Shown piece after piece: positions 11,676 through 23,800 of a DNA stretch of 64,000 nucleotides; position 1 is the first letter of the stretch; every line of letters starts with the position of its first letter. This DNA comes from Sclerurus mexicanus (taxonomy: Eukaryota > Chordata > Aves > Passeriformes > Furnariidae), in NCBI GenBank assembly GCA_013396755.1, contig VWZF01005254.1, forward strand, positions 480,714 through 544,713, read 5' to 3'. The notes under the pieces are model-generated. The model worked only from the letters and a program-made list of their open reading frames with translations. It was not told the DNA's origin and searched no databases. The translations under genes were made by a program, and so were the position numbers.

Positions 11676-12347
11676 GTACGTCTCAAACACCGATAACCAG
11701 ATGGCTGTAGAGCCAACCAAGGACCATTACTAACAACAGACAAGGATTGTTGGTAATAACCAAGAACTATTAACATGCTGTGAGAAAGAACAAAATTTGG
11801 CTGGAGGACAGGGGTCAGGAAGAGATAAGGAAGCACTTTTCCATGAGAAAGAACAACCCAGTACAGCCCAGGCATAAGAATGAGTGGCAGGAAGTGGGCA
11901 TGAATGATAATGTGGGATTGAGCCCTCTGTCCTATTTCCAGAAAGGCCTTAAAGAACAGACTGGGCATGATAACTGATTTACATAGAAAGTAAGAAACCT
12001 GTCTTTGGGGCGGAGAAATCTGTTCATAAAAAGGTATCCCCCCTAAGCCTGGACAGTGCCTCCCAGGACCCCAGACATCTCATCAGCTGGACCAATGCAT
12101 CTGGATCAACACTTATCACCTGGATCAGCACAGAAACCAGGACTGGTGATCTCTTTCTCTCATTCCCCTCTCTCTTTTTTTCCCTTTTCCTTTATTTTTC
12201 TTTAATTCATCTCTCCCTCTTTAAATTCTCCCTTCCCCCCTATCCTTTTATCCAAACCCCACACAGCAATTTCCATGCCAAGTCTGGAACTCCTTAATAA
12301 AACTTTCTGATTGTTTGTGGATCCTCTGATTTTTGTTGTTCTTTTCA
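11676..12347 (+). mobile_element. Probable ERV LTR, plus orientation
   Basis: The plus strand shows an LTR-type promoter (GTTCATAAAAAGG near 12020-12035), a pyrimidine-rich stretch, and a polyadenylation signal (TAATAAAACTTTCTG near 12296). It ends in a T-rich tail, TTTTTGTTGTTCTTTTCA. It directly precedes a second, unrelated LTR that begins near 12357. The start at 11676 is only the nearest TG; no target-site duplication was found. Confidence 0.5.
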
Positions 12348-12356
12348 ACCAAAAAG

Positions 12357-12840
12357 TGTAGGAGAACGGAGTTACCTCAAATGGAAAAAGAACAATGAGA
12401 CTGCTTGACAAGACCAGGTGTCAAGAAGGAGAGCTGCAAGCAAGAGCAGTTTCCCCACAAGGAGGAGTTCATTATTGCACAATGGGGTTGTTAAGGGTTC
12501 AAGAGTTTATAGTTGTAAAGTTGAATATTCTTATGTTGTACAAAATGGAGTTTCTTATTCTCCCTCACATTATCCCTGCTCCCTGATTGGCTAGGTTTTG
12601 CCACAGTGGAATTTTCCCATATATGGTTGTCTCCACCTTCATTTTCCTTTTATGGTTGTGATCCTCCCCTATCTTTCCTTTCATATAAGAGTATTTGCAT
12701 GCTCCTCCTAAATTCAACCTCCTTTCCAGAAAGTTCCATGCTGCCCTTATATAAGCTGGTGCCCTTTTAATAAATGTGCCATGCCATCATACCACTACCT
12801 GAAGTGTGCCTCTCCTTCTTACCCTCGAAGGATCTCGTCA
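12357..12840 (+). mobile_element. ERV 5' LTR (class II, ERVK-like)
   Basis: Begins TGTAGGAG and ends CTCGTCA, with TG...CA termini. Two bases after the end comes a tRNA-Lys-like primer binding site. Inside are an inverted CCAAT box (CTGATTGGCT near 12581-12590), a TATA box TTATATAAG (12747-12755) and AATAAA (12769-12774). The close spacing of TATA and polyadenylation signal implies a very short R region. It belongs to the provirus remnant whose gag starts at 13131. No matching 3' LTR is seen downstream within several kb. Confidence 0.75.
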
Positions 12841-12842
12841 AA

Positions 12843-12860
12843 TGGTGCCTAAACAGGGAC
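12843..12860 (+). other. Retroviral primer binding site, tRNA-Lys type
   Basis: TGGTGCCTAAACAGGGAC differs from the standard tRNA-Lys primer binding site at three positions. All three are C-to-T or G-to-A transitions, as expected from old CpG decay. It lies 2 bases after the LTR, the usual spacing. Confidence 0.75.
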
Positions 12861-13130
12861 TTGACTGAGGACCCCTGGTATCCAGAGGATCAGCCTGTCC
12901 CTAGGGAAAAAGCTGGGAGACTCCACCGAGGACAGAGTTTCGGCAGAGAGACTCGAGTTGAGTGTCTCTAGCTCTGGCAACACCCCCCGTGGAACTGGGA
13001 GTGAGAATTTAATCGCCTGCGTCTGGATTGAAAGTGAGCTGCTGGGAAGTGACTTTTTTACCTATATCTCCCCAAGCCCATCCCCATAATCCAAGTCTTT
13101 TCAGTTGAGCTTACTATTCAGAATTTAATA

Positions 13131-13649
13131 ATGGGATCCCACCTCTCAAAGGCAGAACGCCTGCAATATTCCCTTCTCAAAATGTTTATCTGTTCTAACA
13201 GACATCCAGTAGATAAATCATCCCTGAAAGCCCTGGTGAAATGGATCCAAAATGGTAATCATGCCATTTCCCATCCCCTTAAATATCAAGGCTGGGACAA
13301 AATTAGAGAGCAGCTGTGGAGCAATGCTCATAACAACAACCCACTGGCATCGTGGGCCATAGTGGTGTGGCAACTAGTACTGCTTCTCCTAGAGCTGCAG
13401 GCACAAAAAAGGGGGCTTAGTGAGGAAGATGAAAAAAGGAAAAGCGGTCGATGCGTGGTTACAGCATCGGGACAGGATATAGGGAAAGAACGGGATCTAG
13501 GATTTTGCACAAAATGGTGCGTTATCCCTCACGATGACTTTTCTGCATCACCATTGTCACCACGCGATAATGCCGTCTCCCCTCAGCAGCCACAAAAGGG
13601 TAGCGACCCGAACTATCCATCAAACGGCGCTGACCTCATGCCAGCGTGA
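13131..13649 (+). pseudogene. ERV gag, matrix region (truncated)
   Basis: A 172-codon frame beginning with ATG at 13131, about 290 bases after the primer binding site. The start MGSHLSKAERLQYSLLKMF is that of a myristoylated retroviral matrix protein (Gly at position 2). A helical segment with KALVKWIQNG and WIQ/WDKIREQLW-type motifs follows, as in class II (beta/alpha-like) ERV matrix. The frame then loses similarity and stops at 13649. Later gag-like sequence appears in shifted frames (for example SEWEVPWSEDEGEVGEP at about 13995-14045), so the gene is broken. No capsid major homology region, protease or polymerase is recognisable. It is an endogenous, non-functional copy. Confidence 0.75.
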
Positions 13650-14171
13650 CACAATGGTGACCACCGAGAAAGCTGTTTACCAAATGGCGGCACTTCCCAA
13701 GGTCGCTCCCAAAATGGCTGCTCTACTCCACCTTCTCGGAAATATGGGGACATCCAAATCCGGAACTTCCGGGGGGTGGGGCAGGGTTGGCCTCCAGCCG
13801 GAAAATGTCAACATTCAGCCCCAGATGGCGGCCCTCTGTTGAGGTCTACTTCTCTTGTAACACTGGAGAGGCCCGCAGGGTTCAACAGAGGCGCAGCAAA
13901 GCCAAATTACCAGCACCACCCACCTCTCGTCCAATCTCACCTATGAAACCAACCAGGCTGCCTTCGTGCCAGACCATAACAACACCAGGAGCAAAAGCGA
14001 ATGGGAGGTACCTTGGAGTGAAGATGAGGGAGAGGTGGGGGAGCCCCTGGGGGGATGGGCCCCTTCCCTTCCCGAAATGCACAGCCTCTATGAGGGTATC
14101 ACTGAGCTGGGGGTGCTCCCGCTCCAGAGCATTTCACTGCCCCGCAGAGACCCCCTCTCCAGAGCCCCCCA
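13650..14171 (+). mobile_element. ERV gag leader/proline-rich region, frame-shifted
   Basis: GC-rich continuation of the provirus, with repeated AAATGGC/AGATGGCGG-type words and short gag-like peptides in alternating frames. Pyrimidine-rich tracts followed by CAG near 14142-14172 resemble splice acceptors. No intact domain is visible. Confidence 0.5.
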
Positions 14172-14435
14172 GTGAGGAGAAGAGGGTTGCAGAGAGAACA
14201 CCCAAAAAAGGTGAAAGAAAAGCTAGTGGATAAGGTGAAAGGGAAAGCAGCAGCCCCAACCCCCACAGAGCAGTCGAACGCCAGCAAGGGTCAGAGCCAG
14301 AGCGGCTCTACTGTGAGCTACAGCCGCAGCCACAGCTCCTCTGAGGGCCAGACAGAGAGTCACAGCAGAAGCGCCAGCTCCAGGGAGAGTCAGGGTAGCA
14401 GGAAAAAGAAGCACAAGAAACATAAGATTGTGTAA
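14172..14435 (+). CDS. SR/RS-rich, lysine-tailed open frame of unknown origin
   Basis: An 87-codon frame with a basic region (KKVKEKLVDKVKGKAAAP) and then an arginine/serine domain (SGSTVSYSRSHSSSEGQ, ESHSRSASSRESQGS). It ends with KKKHKKHKIV and a stop. Several SQ pairs sit where an RS domain would have SR; CGG-to-CAG decay would explain them. RS domains belong to splicing-related host proteins and are not part of known gag, pol or env modules. An in-frame stop and AATAAAATAAA (about 14499) follow, like a short host 3' end. I read this as a host gene 3' segment next to, or captured by, the ERV, now probably a pseudogene. I do not recognise the parent gene; the frame could also be retroviral and merely SR-like. 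Confidence 0.45.
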   Translation: MRRRGLQREHPKKVKEKLVDKVKGKAAAPTPTEQSNASKGQSQSGSTVSYSRSHSSSEGQTESHSRSASSRESQGSRKKKHKKHKIV

Positions 14436-14599
14436 TTGTGGCCTTCTATTACCTAAAGAGAGCTCTGCATTAGTATCAAAGGGCTGGGCACTGCCTAATA
14501 AAATAAATGCACGCTTTCAGTGCTAGCTGAATGAGAAACAATTGAGGAAGAAGCCTGACTTAGTAAAATAACAGGCATTATATTAAAGAACAGAATTAA

Positions 14600-15000
14600 G
14601 AGGCAGCTCAAATAACTTAATTTCCAAAGGAAAAGTCAACAAGGTTTTTGTGAAAGGGAGAAACACTCATCATGAACTGCTGAGGTTCACCAGAGGAGTT
14701 AATAAGCATTAGTGTAATGGAGATTGATCTACATAATATGGATTTGCAATAAAGCTTTCAGGAAGATCCACTGTCAAATGCTTTTAGGAAAAGCATAAGG
14801 GAAGTGACCTTCAAAGATAAAGACTTGATTAAATGTTGGAATGGAGAGGATTGGAATAAAATGAATAGTTAGTTACTACAGCAGTTTAAGGTGTAAGTGG
14901 AGCTCTCCAGGCATCTCCACAGTCAGGTGAAAAGGGAAAAGCATCTGCAGACAAAACTACGTTATTCAAGGTAATAAGAATGACCACAAAGAATTACAGA
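14600..15000 (+). mobile_element. Ancient CR1-type LINE fragment (weak)
   Basis: Segments such as CAACAAGGTTTTTGTGAAAGGGAG, ATCTACATAATATGGATTTGCAATAAAGC and GGAATGGAGAGGATTGGAATAAA follow the order of the reverse-transcriptase core of old amniote CR1/L3 elements. The similarity is strongly decayed. Confidence 0.4.
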
Positions 15001-16320
15001 ACCTTTCAAAACTGAGCAACTATGATGTGTTAGAATGGCAAATGAAAATACAGTGTAGATAAACAGGAAAAGAAGAAACCTAAACCTAAATTCACATCAA
15101 AATTATGGTCTCTGAACTGACCATTACTAACATGAAGTCTATTCCTACCTTTGTGAGAAACTGGCTAACATATAGAAATCAGTGATCAACCTGGATAAGG
15201 GCTTATGAACACTACTAGTTAAAACGTCCGTCTTTCATTAAACCTAAGACAAATGCACAGCCTAAAAAATGTAAAAGATACCAGGAAAGTTTCTAAAATT
15301 ACAGTGTTTCCATTTTTGACAAATTAGATTATGAAATACAAATTTGTGAAAAATGCAAAGGTCAAAAAATTTATTTGTACTTATTAACAATATATCCATA
15401 ATAAATGGACTTAACTTCCAGATTGTTGTCTTTAAATTTGAGAGAGTGTTAACTTCCTCTGTTCATGAAGACTATCACAACACAATTGACACAAATTTTC
15501 CAGATCAGCAGAGCAAACTGGGCAAACTGATCGTTTGGGTTGTTTATCTCTTTTTAAGGTAGTAAATACTTTTACAGATATTAACTGCTTTCTACAAACT
15601 GCTTTGTTACCCTTTTAAGTGAAGGCAGTGATGTAGTTCATATTTCCTGTTCTGCCATTTATTTTACCTGAAAGGGGATTCAGCAGCACAAGTCCTAAAG
15701 ATTCCTGCCTGATTTTTTTGCTGATATGCAAATCAAGTAAGTAAATCAATAAATAAAAGCTTGATTGTACTAACCTGAAATGTTTCTGGATAGCTTAGTA
15801 TTAATAACAAAATGTCCATTTGGATAATTTGTTTTCCAAGAAATAGCCAACAAAAACATTTGTCAATTAAAAGCTCACATTTTTGTCTGGCTATCTATGG
15901 TAATCACAGAAGGCCATTTGATTCAGGCCCTTCAAGTTGCTCCCTGTCCCAAAACTATTTTAAGCTTAGTTGTCAGCACCAAAAGCATACCTGGATCCAC
16001 ACTGAAGCAACTAAACACATACAGAAATTTTTGTCCCGTTTAATTAGTAATATTAACATTTGGAGTTTTTGATTGCCTGCTGAATGCAGGCTTTCTCATT
16101 ATACCTGTTTAGCAGTACTTTTGTACTGCAATCAACTGTTATTACAGTTGTTCAGACACAGCTGAACTAAATTGCTCTAAAGCTGTTTAAGCCCCCACTC
16201 ACAGCTGCAGTGAGCTCACAGGGGTAACTTATCTGACCTGAGGGTCACAGAAAAGAACTTCTTATGCTTCAGATACAGATGCCAGCCATGCAGCTGAGAC
16301 ATGCTGTACTCCTACCAGGA
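15001..16320. other. AT-rich intergenic/intronic sequence, nothing firm
   Basis: No confident feature. A minus-strand 40-codon open stretch bounded by acceptor- and GTTAGT donor-like sites (about 15777-15917) was noted but is not supported. Confidence 0.35.
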
Positions 16321-16324
16321 AAGG

Positions 16325-16620
16325 TATAGAATCATTTATGTTGGGTAAGACTTTAAGATAGAGTCCAATCATAAATCTTTAAGTTTGACCATATAGCAAA
16401 CAACTTGTGTTCAACATATCTATGCCATTACAGATTTCAATACCAAAGTACTTCCACTGTACTCTATCACACTGTTATACACAACGTATTCATTAAAACA
16501 ATTCAGTAGCTTGGTGGTTTTTTCCAGTCATTGAGAAGTTATGTAAATCTCCAGCTGCTCTTTGGATCATTCCTACTAATCTTAGTTTGAGATGGGCCTA
16601 CCAGACTATCTTTGAAAAGA
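16325..16620 (-). mobile_element. Old CR1 3' fragment, minus orientation
   Basis: Plus-strand reading TAGAATCATTTATGTTGGGTAAGAC...GAGTCCAATC resembles the reverse complement of a CR1 3' UTR. It is followed by decayed 3' coding remnants. Divergence is high and the limits are approximate. Confidence 0.5.
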
Positions 16621-19600
16621 GCTAGATGCACTAGCTAAAAATAGAAGTTGCATGGCACTGCTTCCACAGTAACTCAGAAAGAGCTGTTTGTTCAGCTGTA
16701 TTACTCACTCACACAAGAAGTCTTCAGTTTGAAAACACTGAAGGTAAAATGCCTTCCTTGTTTCCTCTCCCTTCTCATAATTTACTAACACACGTACAAT
16801 TGAAGGAAATTAACTCCTTCAACACACACATTTCAAAACATAAAAAGATAGGGGAAGTGTTTCTGTTTTGTAGGGTTATGACATTTTAAATTAATATTTA
16901 TTTCCAAGTAGGCTTTAGGAATGCCTTACTCATTCTTCAGTCTATTGGAGTTATTTACCAGCAAATGAGATTCTATTTAATGCAACTTTTACCAACTCAT
17001 TTCCTTACAATTTAAATTTCATAAAAAAATCAATGAAACAGACCTGCAACAACTAAGTATATTTAATCTAAGTTACTCATTTCTTTGACTAATATCAAAA
17101 ACCACCCACTTGGCAAGTTTTAATAGTAGTAGCTATGGCATGAAAACATGCTTGCCAACCAACCAACATAGTAGTGTAGATTTTCATACCTTTTCTTTTT
17201 CTCCAGGAAATAAAAAGGTAATAACCACAGGCCATAGATTTGTATTTCTTTTCTACAGCGTAATCAAATTTCCCCCACCCCATATAATTTTTCACTTTAA
17301 TTCTTTCTGAAACTAGTCATTCTCTAACAAGGCACTTCTTGCTCTAAGCCTTTGAAGACTTATTTATTTATTGATTAACCTAAGATTTAGATGCCTACTT
17401 TTACTGCATCTTCAGAGGCTCTTCCCAAACATAGCATTGTATCAAGACTCCTCTTCCCCTTAGCACTTCCAGTGCCTTTTCTGCCCTGCCTTCCCCAAGT
17501 ACGGTCTTATGACTCCTATACAGCAAGCCAGGGCAGACAGAAGTTGCTGTCCAAACACCATTACTCCCATTTTTCTCAAACTTTAAAAAGACTCTTAATT
17601 GAATGTTCTTGTAACAGTGCTCCTGAGAAAACAAAGTAAGATTCCAAAAGCTTTTCCCTGAAGTTACTGCATTTTCTACATGTGGCTAAACCAACATTCA
17701 CGAAACCTCTCCTTCTCAGCTTTTAGCATGAATTTCCTCTTCACCATAGTTAAATAATTGCCAAGAGGCCAGTTGCTATCATCTGGGAGGGACATAAAAT
17801 AACCCCACCACAGGTGAAGGTTAAGCTCACCTTTTTCTTGAGACTGTAAATAGTCCCTTGATGTATTTCAGTAGATTTGAACTTCAGCTTTTAAATTCCA
17901 ACAAATCTAAAAACATCTTCCTGCAGAGTACCTCCAGGTGCTTTCACCTCACTAATGCTAAAAGCTTGCAGCTCTGTAACCTTGCACCCTAGCTTTTTTC
18001 CAGAGCCTCTGTGGCAGGTTTTTTCCCTTTGCTGTTCTGGTGCTGATACTCTTGTGCTGTTATTCCCTATGGCCTGCATCTGCAAACTTCTGAAGTGTTG
18101 TTACAGTGGTTCTCACAGGAAACCATTCCCTCTGGCAAAAGGATCACCCTTCCTCACTTTCTCCTTTCTCTGTCTTTTGTCTTTGAAGATTTTAGCTTTC
18201 ATTAGAGAAAGCCAAACATAATGCATAACAAAGTAGAAAATAGTAATAGAGATGCTTGATAACTATTACTGGATAACATATATGGAATGAGATTTAACAA
18301 CCAAGTTAACAACATTTACATTTGATTAGCATACTCCAATAAGCAGTAATAATCAATAGGGTGTTTGAACAGATCCCAGGGAAAAGATAAAACAGAGTGT
18401 CATTATCAGTCTTCTCATCATTATCATTGTTACATGCTGCACAGGCCAGTCCAAGAGTGTGCTCAGCTGGGACCCATTACCTGGCCACACTGGAAAGAGC
18501 ACCCTCACTTCTCCCCCAGCCTTCTCTTGGTTTTCACTTTTCCCTCAAAAAAAAAAATCTTTCACCACTAGAGGCAATAAATGCCATCAGCCACAAATTC
18601 TGCTAATCATTCCTTGTAGAATGAACTTCTTACTTATACATCCTTTGTACACACTCAATTTTGTAGAAAATTAAGAGAAAAAATATTTAATACAGAGGAG
18701 TTCTGTGCTTCTTGACCTGATTTATATTAATAAACAGTTCACCACACATAAGAATTTTTCTTGAAAAGGCAAAAAACTTCAAAATGAGAAAGTAATTCAG
18801 AACAAGAAGGCGGCAAGTTTTATTTCTTTTTCAAACTAAAGATCATTAAAAATATACATGAGAAATCCCAATTTCCAAATTCCTATCTTAAAGTGTGCTA
18901 AATTAACTGAATGAGAGACATAATGCATTTTCTCCACATTAGACATTTAAAACGCTTTTGGTAAATAGATTTTTAGGAATCAAATGGTGAAGAAAAAGAA
19001 ACTATTTGTGACTGCCTTGAACTACTGGCATTTGATCACACATTCAAGTTATGATCTCATGATCAATCAACCTAGGCAGTTGTAGCTTGAATACTTCACC
19101 TTCTATTATCTGCTGAATAAAACACTTTTTTTCATAGTAAAAATCTGATTGTTCTTTAAATTTGTAGTGTTCATATGTGTTATGGAAAAATTTGATACAT
19201 TATCTTTTATAAACTATTATCTAACATACAAAGGCTTAAGTTACTTATTTCATTCCTAAAATATCAGATTCTTCTGAATTCTGCTAATGAAAGTAAAATC
19301 AAATAAGTTACTCTAAAATTTGCAATTTAAACTATTCTTCAACCCACTAGAACAACAACAGCATTAATGGGTGCAAAGCACAAGAAAACAGTATGAGAAT
19401 ATCAAAAGGAAAATATATTGTGGTACACAGATTAAAAGGCAACTTCAAATTCAACATCATGAAAGACGTATTGCTTCAGGAACCTGAAGCTTCTAATATT
19501 GTTCATATAACATACCAATTTTTTTTTGTCACTATATTTTAGTAGTGTGTTCAGGTTTTCTAGGAGTCCTGAATGCTTCTAACAGCTTCACAGAGGACAC

Positions 19601-19858
19601 CTCCTCTCTGTTTCCTCAGTCAAGCAGGAAAGGCAGCTAATTTGAGGTACAAATGGAATAAATACTCAAAGTCAAATCTGTACTCAAAATATTAAGGAGA
19701 TGAAGAAGGTTGGGATTTTTTGTCCTGCAATAGCATCCAAGAAGTGTTTTGTAACTCAGCCTGCCCTTATGGCTCTTAGGAGACATAAGCAATACCAAGT
19801 GCCATTCTCTGCATTTGACCTTTTTGTTCACTTTTAACCCAGTCCTTGTAATACCCTG
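16621..19858. other. Unique AT-rich sequence
   Basis: No repeat or established exon was recognised. One possible small minus-strand exon is annotated separately at 17831-17887. Confidence 0.35.
17831..17887 (-). CDS. Possible small exon (57 nt, phase 0)
   Basis: The minus strand has a good donor AAG|GTGAGC after an open 19-codon segment (KFKSTEIHQGTIYSLKKK). A modest acceptor, TTTAAAAG, precedes it and an in-frame stop sits immediately upstream. It lies between the CpG island at 24 kb and the dynein exon at 5.3 kb, on the same strand and in compatible phase. It could be an extra 5' exon of the dynein gene or chance; there is no family match. Confidence 0.2.
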
Positions 19859-20413
19859 TGTGCTGAGGTAGAGTTAAATTTCTTCAGCATAACTGGTATG
19901 GGGCCAGGTTTTGAATCTGTGGTGGAAACAGCGCTGATAATTCAGGGATGTTTCAGTTGCTTTTGAGCATTCCTTTCTCAGCACAAAAGCCTTCTCTGCT
20001 TCTCACCCCATCAGCAATAGGCTGGGGGAGCATAAGCAATTGGGAAGGAACACAGCCATAACTGCTGACCCAAGTGATATTCCATACGCTATGGCATCAT
20101 GCTTAATAAATAAAGCAGAGGGAAAAGGTGTATGGTAGGACATTCGAAGTGATGAGGTTTGTCTTCCCAAGCCACCATTACACATGATAGAGCCCTGCTC
20201 TCCTGAGGAGGGCTGAACACCCACCTGCCTGTGGGAAGTGGTGTATGCATTCCTTAATCTGTTTTGCTTGTGTGCCCGGCTTTTACAGTCCCTATTAAAC
20301 TATTTCAATCTCAACCCACAAGTTTTGCTCTTCTGATTCTCTCCCACATACTAATGCAGGAAGGAAAGGAAGTGCTGTGCAGGGGTTATTTGCTGGCTGG
20401 GTTAAACTATAAC
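19859..20413 (+). mobile_element. Avian ERV LTR, plus orientation
   Basis: Follows a common songbird/galliform LTR. It starts near TGTGCTGAGGTAGAGTTAAAT, passes CTGGTATGGGGCC and the TTCTCACCCCATCAGC...GGCTGGGGGAGC block, then GGAACACAGCC and a decayed TATA region (GCTTAATAAATAAAGC). It ends through CCTATTAAACTATTTCAATCTCAACCC to GGGTTAAACTATAAC. No gag or primer binding site is seen after it, so a solo LTR is likely. No target-site duplication was confirmed. Confidence 0.75.
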
Positions 20414-21100
20414 ATCCTACAATCCACTGGATATCACAGGAACACAACAACACATAAGGCATGCTGTTATTTCCCAGAACTGTAGGAGTTACCATGTCCA
20501 TTTTTGTTGTGCAGTTAACCTGGACCAGCCACAGCCTTTCAGCTTTAACAGTCCAACTGCACAGAGTCAGAAAGCTTTCAGTGCCTTCTCCTGCCCTGCA
20601 GTTCAACCCCAAGTCACTACCCCACACACCCTTCAGGTATTTTAAGTGCCTACTCAGAAACCTAGGGAAAAAACACTATTTGCCAATAACCAAGCATTTC
20701 CTGTTACGTAAGACTGGCAATAGAAGAAGTAGATTTCAAATTGCAATATTGCATAAACAAATGCCAAAACTGTTCAATTCCTCAGAAGTGGCAATAATGC
20801 AGTTATGAGTTACCCTGGGCTTTCTGGGCTATACCTGGGCAGCCCATGTCCATGTGCCCTATCTTCCAACCATGTCAGAGAGGAATTCACTCCTTGGTGC
20901 TAAACAAGACCTTTCTGGAAACAGCGCCATTGCTACTGCCTGTTTAACACACACACAGTAGAAAGCTGGAACTGTTGCTGAGCAACCAGAGCTGTGCCAC
21001 TGCTGTGTCCCCAGCTTGCCATCTCTCCCCTGCACATTCACAGTGGAGGAGGTTGGACATGATGCCCTGTAGCTGCTGGCTATTAAACCTCTTTCTGCTT
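20414..21100. mobile_element. LTR-associated or repeat-like sequence (unclassified)
   Basis: GC-richer than the flanks. It contains a near-palindromic GTTGCTGAGCAAC and ends in CTATTAAACCTCTTTCTGCTTC, reminiscent of an LTR polyadenylation region. An open minus-strand frame of 110 codons (20295-20627) overlaps the LTR and has no recognised domain. Confidence 0.3.
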
Positions 21101-23800
21101 CTGTGGCACATGATCGTTATTTGTCATGAAGTGCTATCATTCTTGATGTGTTTGGAGCACAACACATTGTCTGATCTAGATTAAGTGACAGATGTTTTCC
21201 TTATCTGTAAATCCTCTGAATATTAATTGTAATGATGATATACTGCTTCATTACCAGTCATGGTTCTTTGGAAATGTTCTTTGTGTCTATTAAGCAGTGT
21301 CAAATTTATTATCTGGCTACTGAAACTAGTAAGGACCTGTGACATTCTTTTAACCAGTCACAGCCTGATCGTTCTAAGAAAAATCCTTTCCCATCTAGTT
21401 ATTTGATGCATGCCTTGTACAAATATATTTAGCAAATTCAATGCATATTAATTTACTGCTCAATTGTCTCTGTATTCCAAACAAGATAGCATCCCTGGGT
21501 TTCTGCTTTTTCTTTCAATTAGAAAATTCATTTAATTTACTCCTAGTTCTCATCCTACTGCATCTGTTCCTCTCTCTGCTGCTGCATGTTCTTTTAACTT
21601 CTTGTAGTACCCTACTGGTGATGAAAACAAAAGGCAGCTTTTTCCATCTTCCAACAAGTTAACTATCATCAGCCCTTGCTGAGATTACTTCAGCCACCTT
21701 ACAGTGCAGTAACAGCTTGTCTCATGCAATTTGCTGCATGTTTTGACATTCAGTATCCAATGGTTTGTCTGTCACTAATAAGCAAGTGGATACTTTTTAA
21801 TCTGATTAAAGAGAGCCAATCACTGCTCAAAAAATTCAAGCCCAAGAGTCAGAAAATTTCTCTTTGTTGGACATTAAAGAAGCAGTTCCATGTTTTTATC
21901 CACTGTTTCTTTTCAGTTCGTACACTTTAAACCATCTCTCCTTGCAGCTTTGCATGCTTCCTCAGAAACACAAATAACGTGTTTCATTTTCTGCCCCTCT
22001 TCATTTTTTTGTATATTGCTGAATGCAGGATTTTTCTCAGCAATGACTTGCTGGGTTACAACTGCTGCAGCATGTGTACATGAATTAGGTGACTTACACC
22101 AATCTGCCTCTGGCAGAAGCTGAACCCATGGCCACTTCTATATTTTGCCAAGAAACACTAATATAATTGAAGCATGGGTTTCTATCAGGACAATACCAAA
22201 ATCACAGCAGATAGAATTAGGCTGAAATTTTATGTTTTATGGGAGAGGAGAGCATTTTATTTCTTTTAATAAAGTAATTGCTAAACAGTTGTCACAATTA
22301 CAAGTATTTTCACTCACCTATCAAACATTTTCCCCTGTTTACTCTACTCTACACCTAGTACTGAGTAATTATTAGTGCCCTAATTTTGTTTTCTTGGGCA
22401 AGTGCTAACACCTGAGAGATATTTATTACATATTTTCCATTATCATTTTACAAATCCACTGTATATCCACTGGGGAGGAGTGGAAAGGGAATCTTTCTTT
22501 ACACATGGGCTACTGCACCTGAACATCCCAAAATTTAAGGCAGAAATGAAAAGGTTAATTATGTTGGTCTGTTTAATAAAAATGCCTATTAAAGCAGGTT
22601 ACACTGCATGCGAGTAACACAGCTACTTTCTCATCCTTAGTCATTCAACTGTGAATTGCTCAAGTGTCAAAGAAATTCTGCTTCATCTCTATCTTCCTCC
22701 ACCCCATTGCTTGCAAAACATAGGCTCCTAAAACATAAGATATTAGAATTTCGGTCATTGAGAAGTTACATTATCAAGCCCCACTTTAGAAAAGAGAAAA
22801 AACAAGACACACATGCTTCTTAATATAGATTTCATTTCCAAGCTGCACAAAGTAAAAGCTTCTAGCCCATGAAGGTGTAAAATGATAAATGTAATCAAAC
22901 TATATACTCAAAAAAAATTCTGAGTATTTCACCTAGTATCGATGCATCCATGAAAGCTAAAGGGAAAGGCATTAAATTCTCAACTGAATAATACTGTGAT
23001 CCAAATTCACACAAATGCTAATAAGCAGAGAGTGGCTTCATTTTTTTATCCTTAGCTCCACATATCAAATACCTAATTACATTTTTAATTAATCTCTTGT
23101 AAACCAAATAATAACTTTTTATGAAAGTTTAAATTATTTTAGATTATATTACTACAGCATTCTCTTTAATTGAAATTTTAAATTTTGGTAGGACAGCCCT
23201 ATTTGTAAACAAGTTACTCTGGTAAGAGATAAGCACAAAAACTGGTTATATTTGCAGTTGTACAGACATATCAGCCCAAATGGTTTTGGAACATGTCCCA
23301 GTAACTACTGCAAAATTTAGCAGTGAGGGACATTTGTACTGCTTTAAAGTTATGGAAATCTATATGGAATCCAACCTTCCCTGGGATCTATCAACCACAC
23401 ACCCCTTTCTGAAAAAGGCAATCTAGTTAGCTCCCATTAACACTGAAAGACCATAGTGCAAGCTTCCTTGCTTTTAGGTACATCTAGGCCTCAGCCAAAA
23501 CAAAGGGAAAAAAAGCAGTTTTCAAGAAATAGTTTAATTAACCACGTCAACCCTTGAAATAATGGGGTATAACTCTGGGTTTTAACAAAACTAGTAACAG
23601 AGTGGAGCTAAAAGCAACAGACCTCCAGTGTGAGGCAGGAAACGGGAATTTGCACAATATTTCTTTTTACTGAGGCACTCAAGAGCATCCTGACACTGAT
23701 ACTGAAAGATGAACTTTAAGTGTTTTCGTACCTGACGTCGCAAGCCATTACCGCCAGGAACAGCTCCCCTGTTTAAGAACTACGCGTAGTTTATTTATAA
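21101..23800. other. AT-rich sequence without recognised features
   Basis: Several 70-90 codon plus-strand frames occur, but they carry no domain, no consistent splice signals and no homologue I recognise. Confidence 0.35.

Noticed and set aside
13787..14233. 148-codon plus-strand frame in the ERV region
   Set aside because: It crosses from gag-like to RS-like DNA in a frame that matches neither well; it is a GC-rich shadow frame.
15777..15917. 40-codon minus-strand open stretch with acceptor- and GTTAGT donor-like ends
   Set aside because: The peptide is hydrophobic and unlike anything known to me; an open stretch of this length is common by chance.
20295..20627. 110-codon minus-strand frame
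   Set aside because: It is antisense to the recognised LTR and its flank, has no domain, and starts in repeat sequence.
20955..20995. GTTGCTGAGCAAC near-palindrome considered as a second RFX X-box
   Set aside because: It lies in LTR-like or repeat sequence away from any promoter signal, and its centre departs from the usual X-box form.
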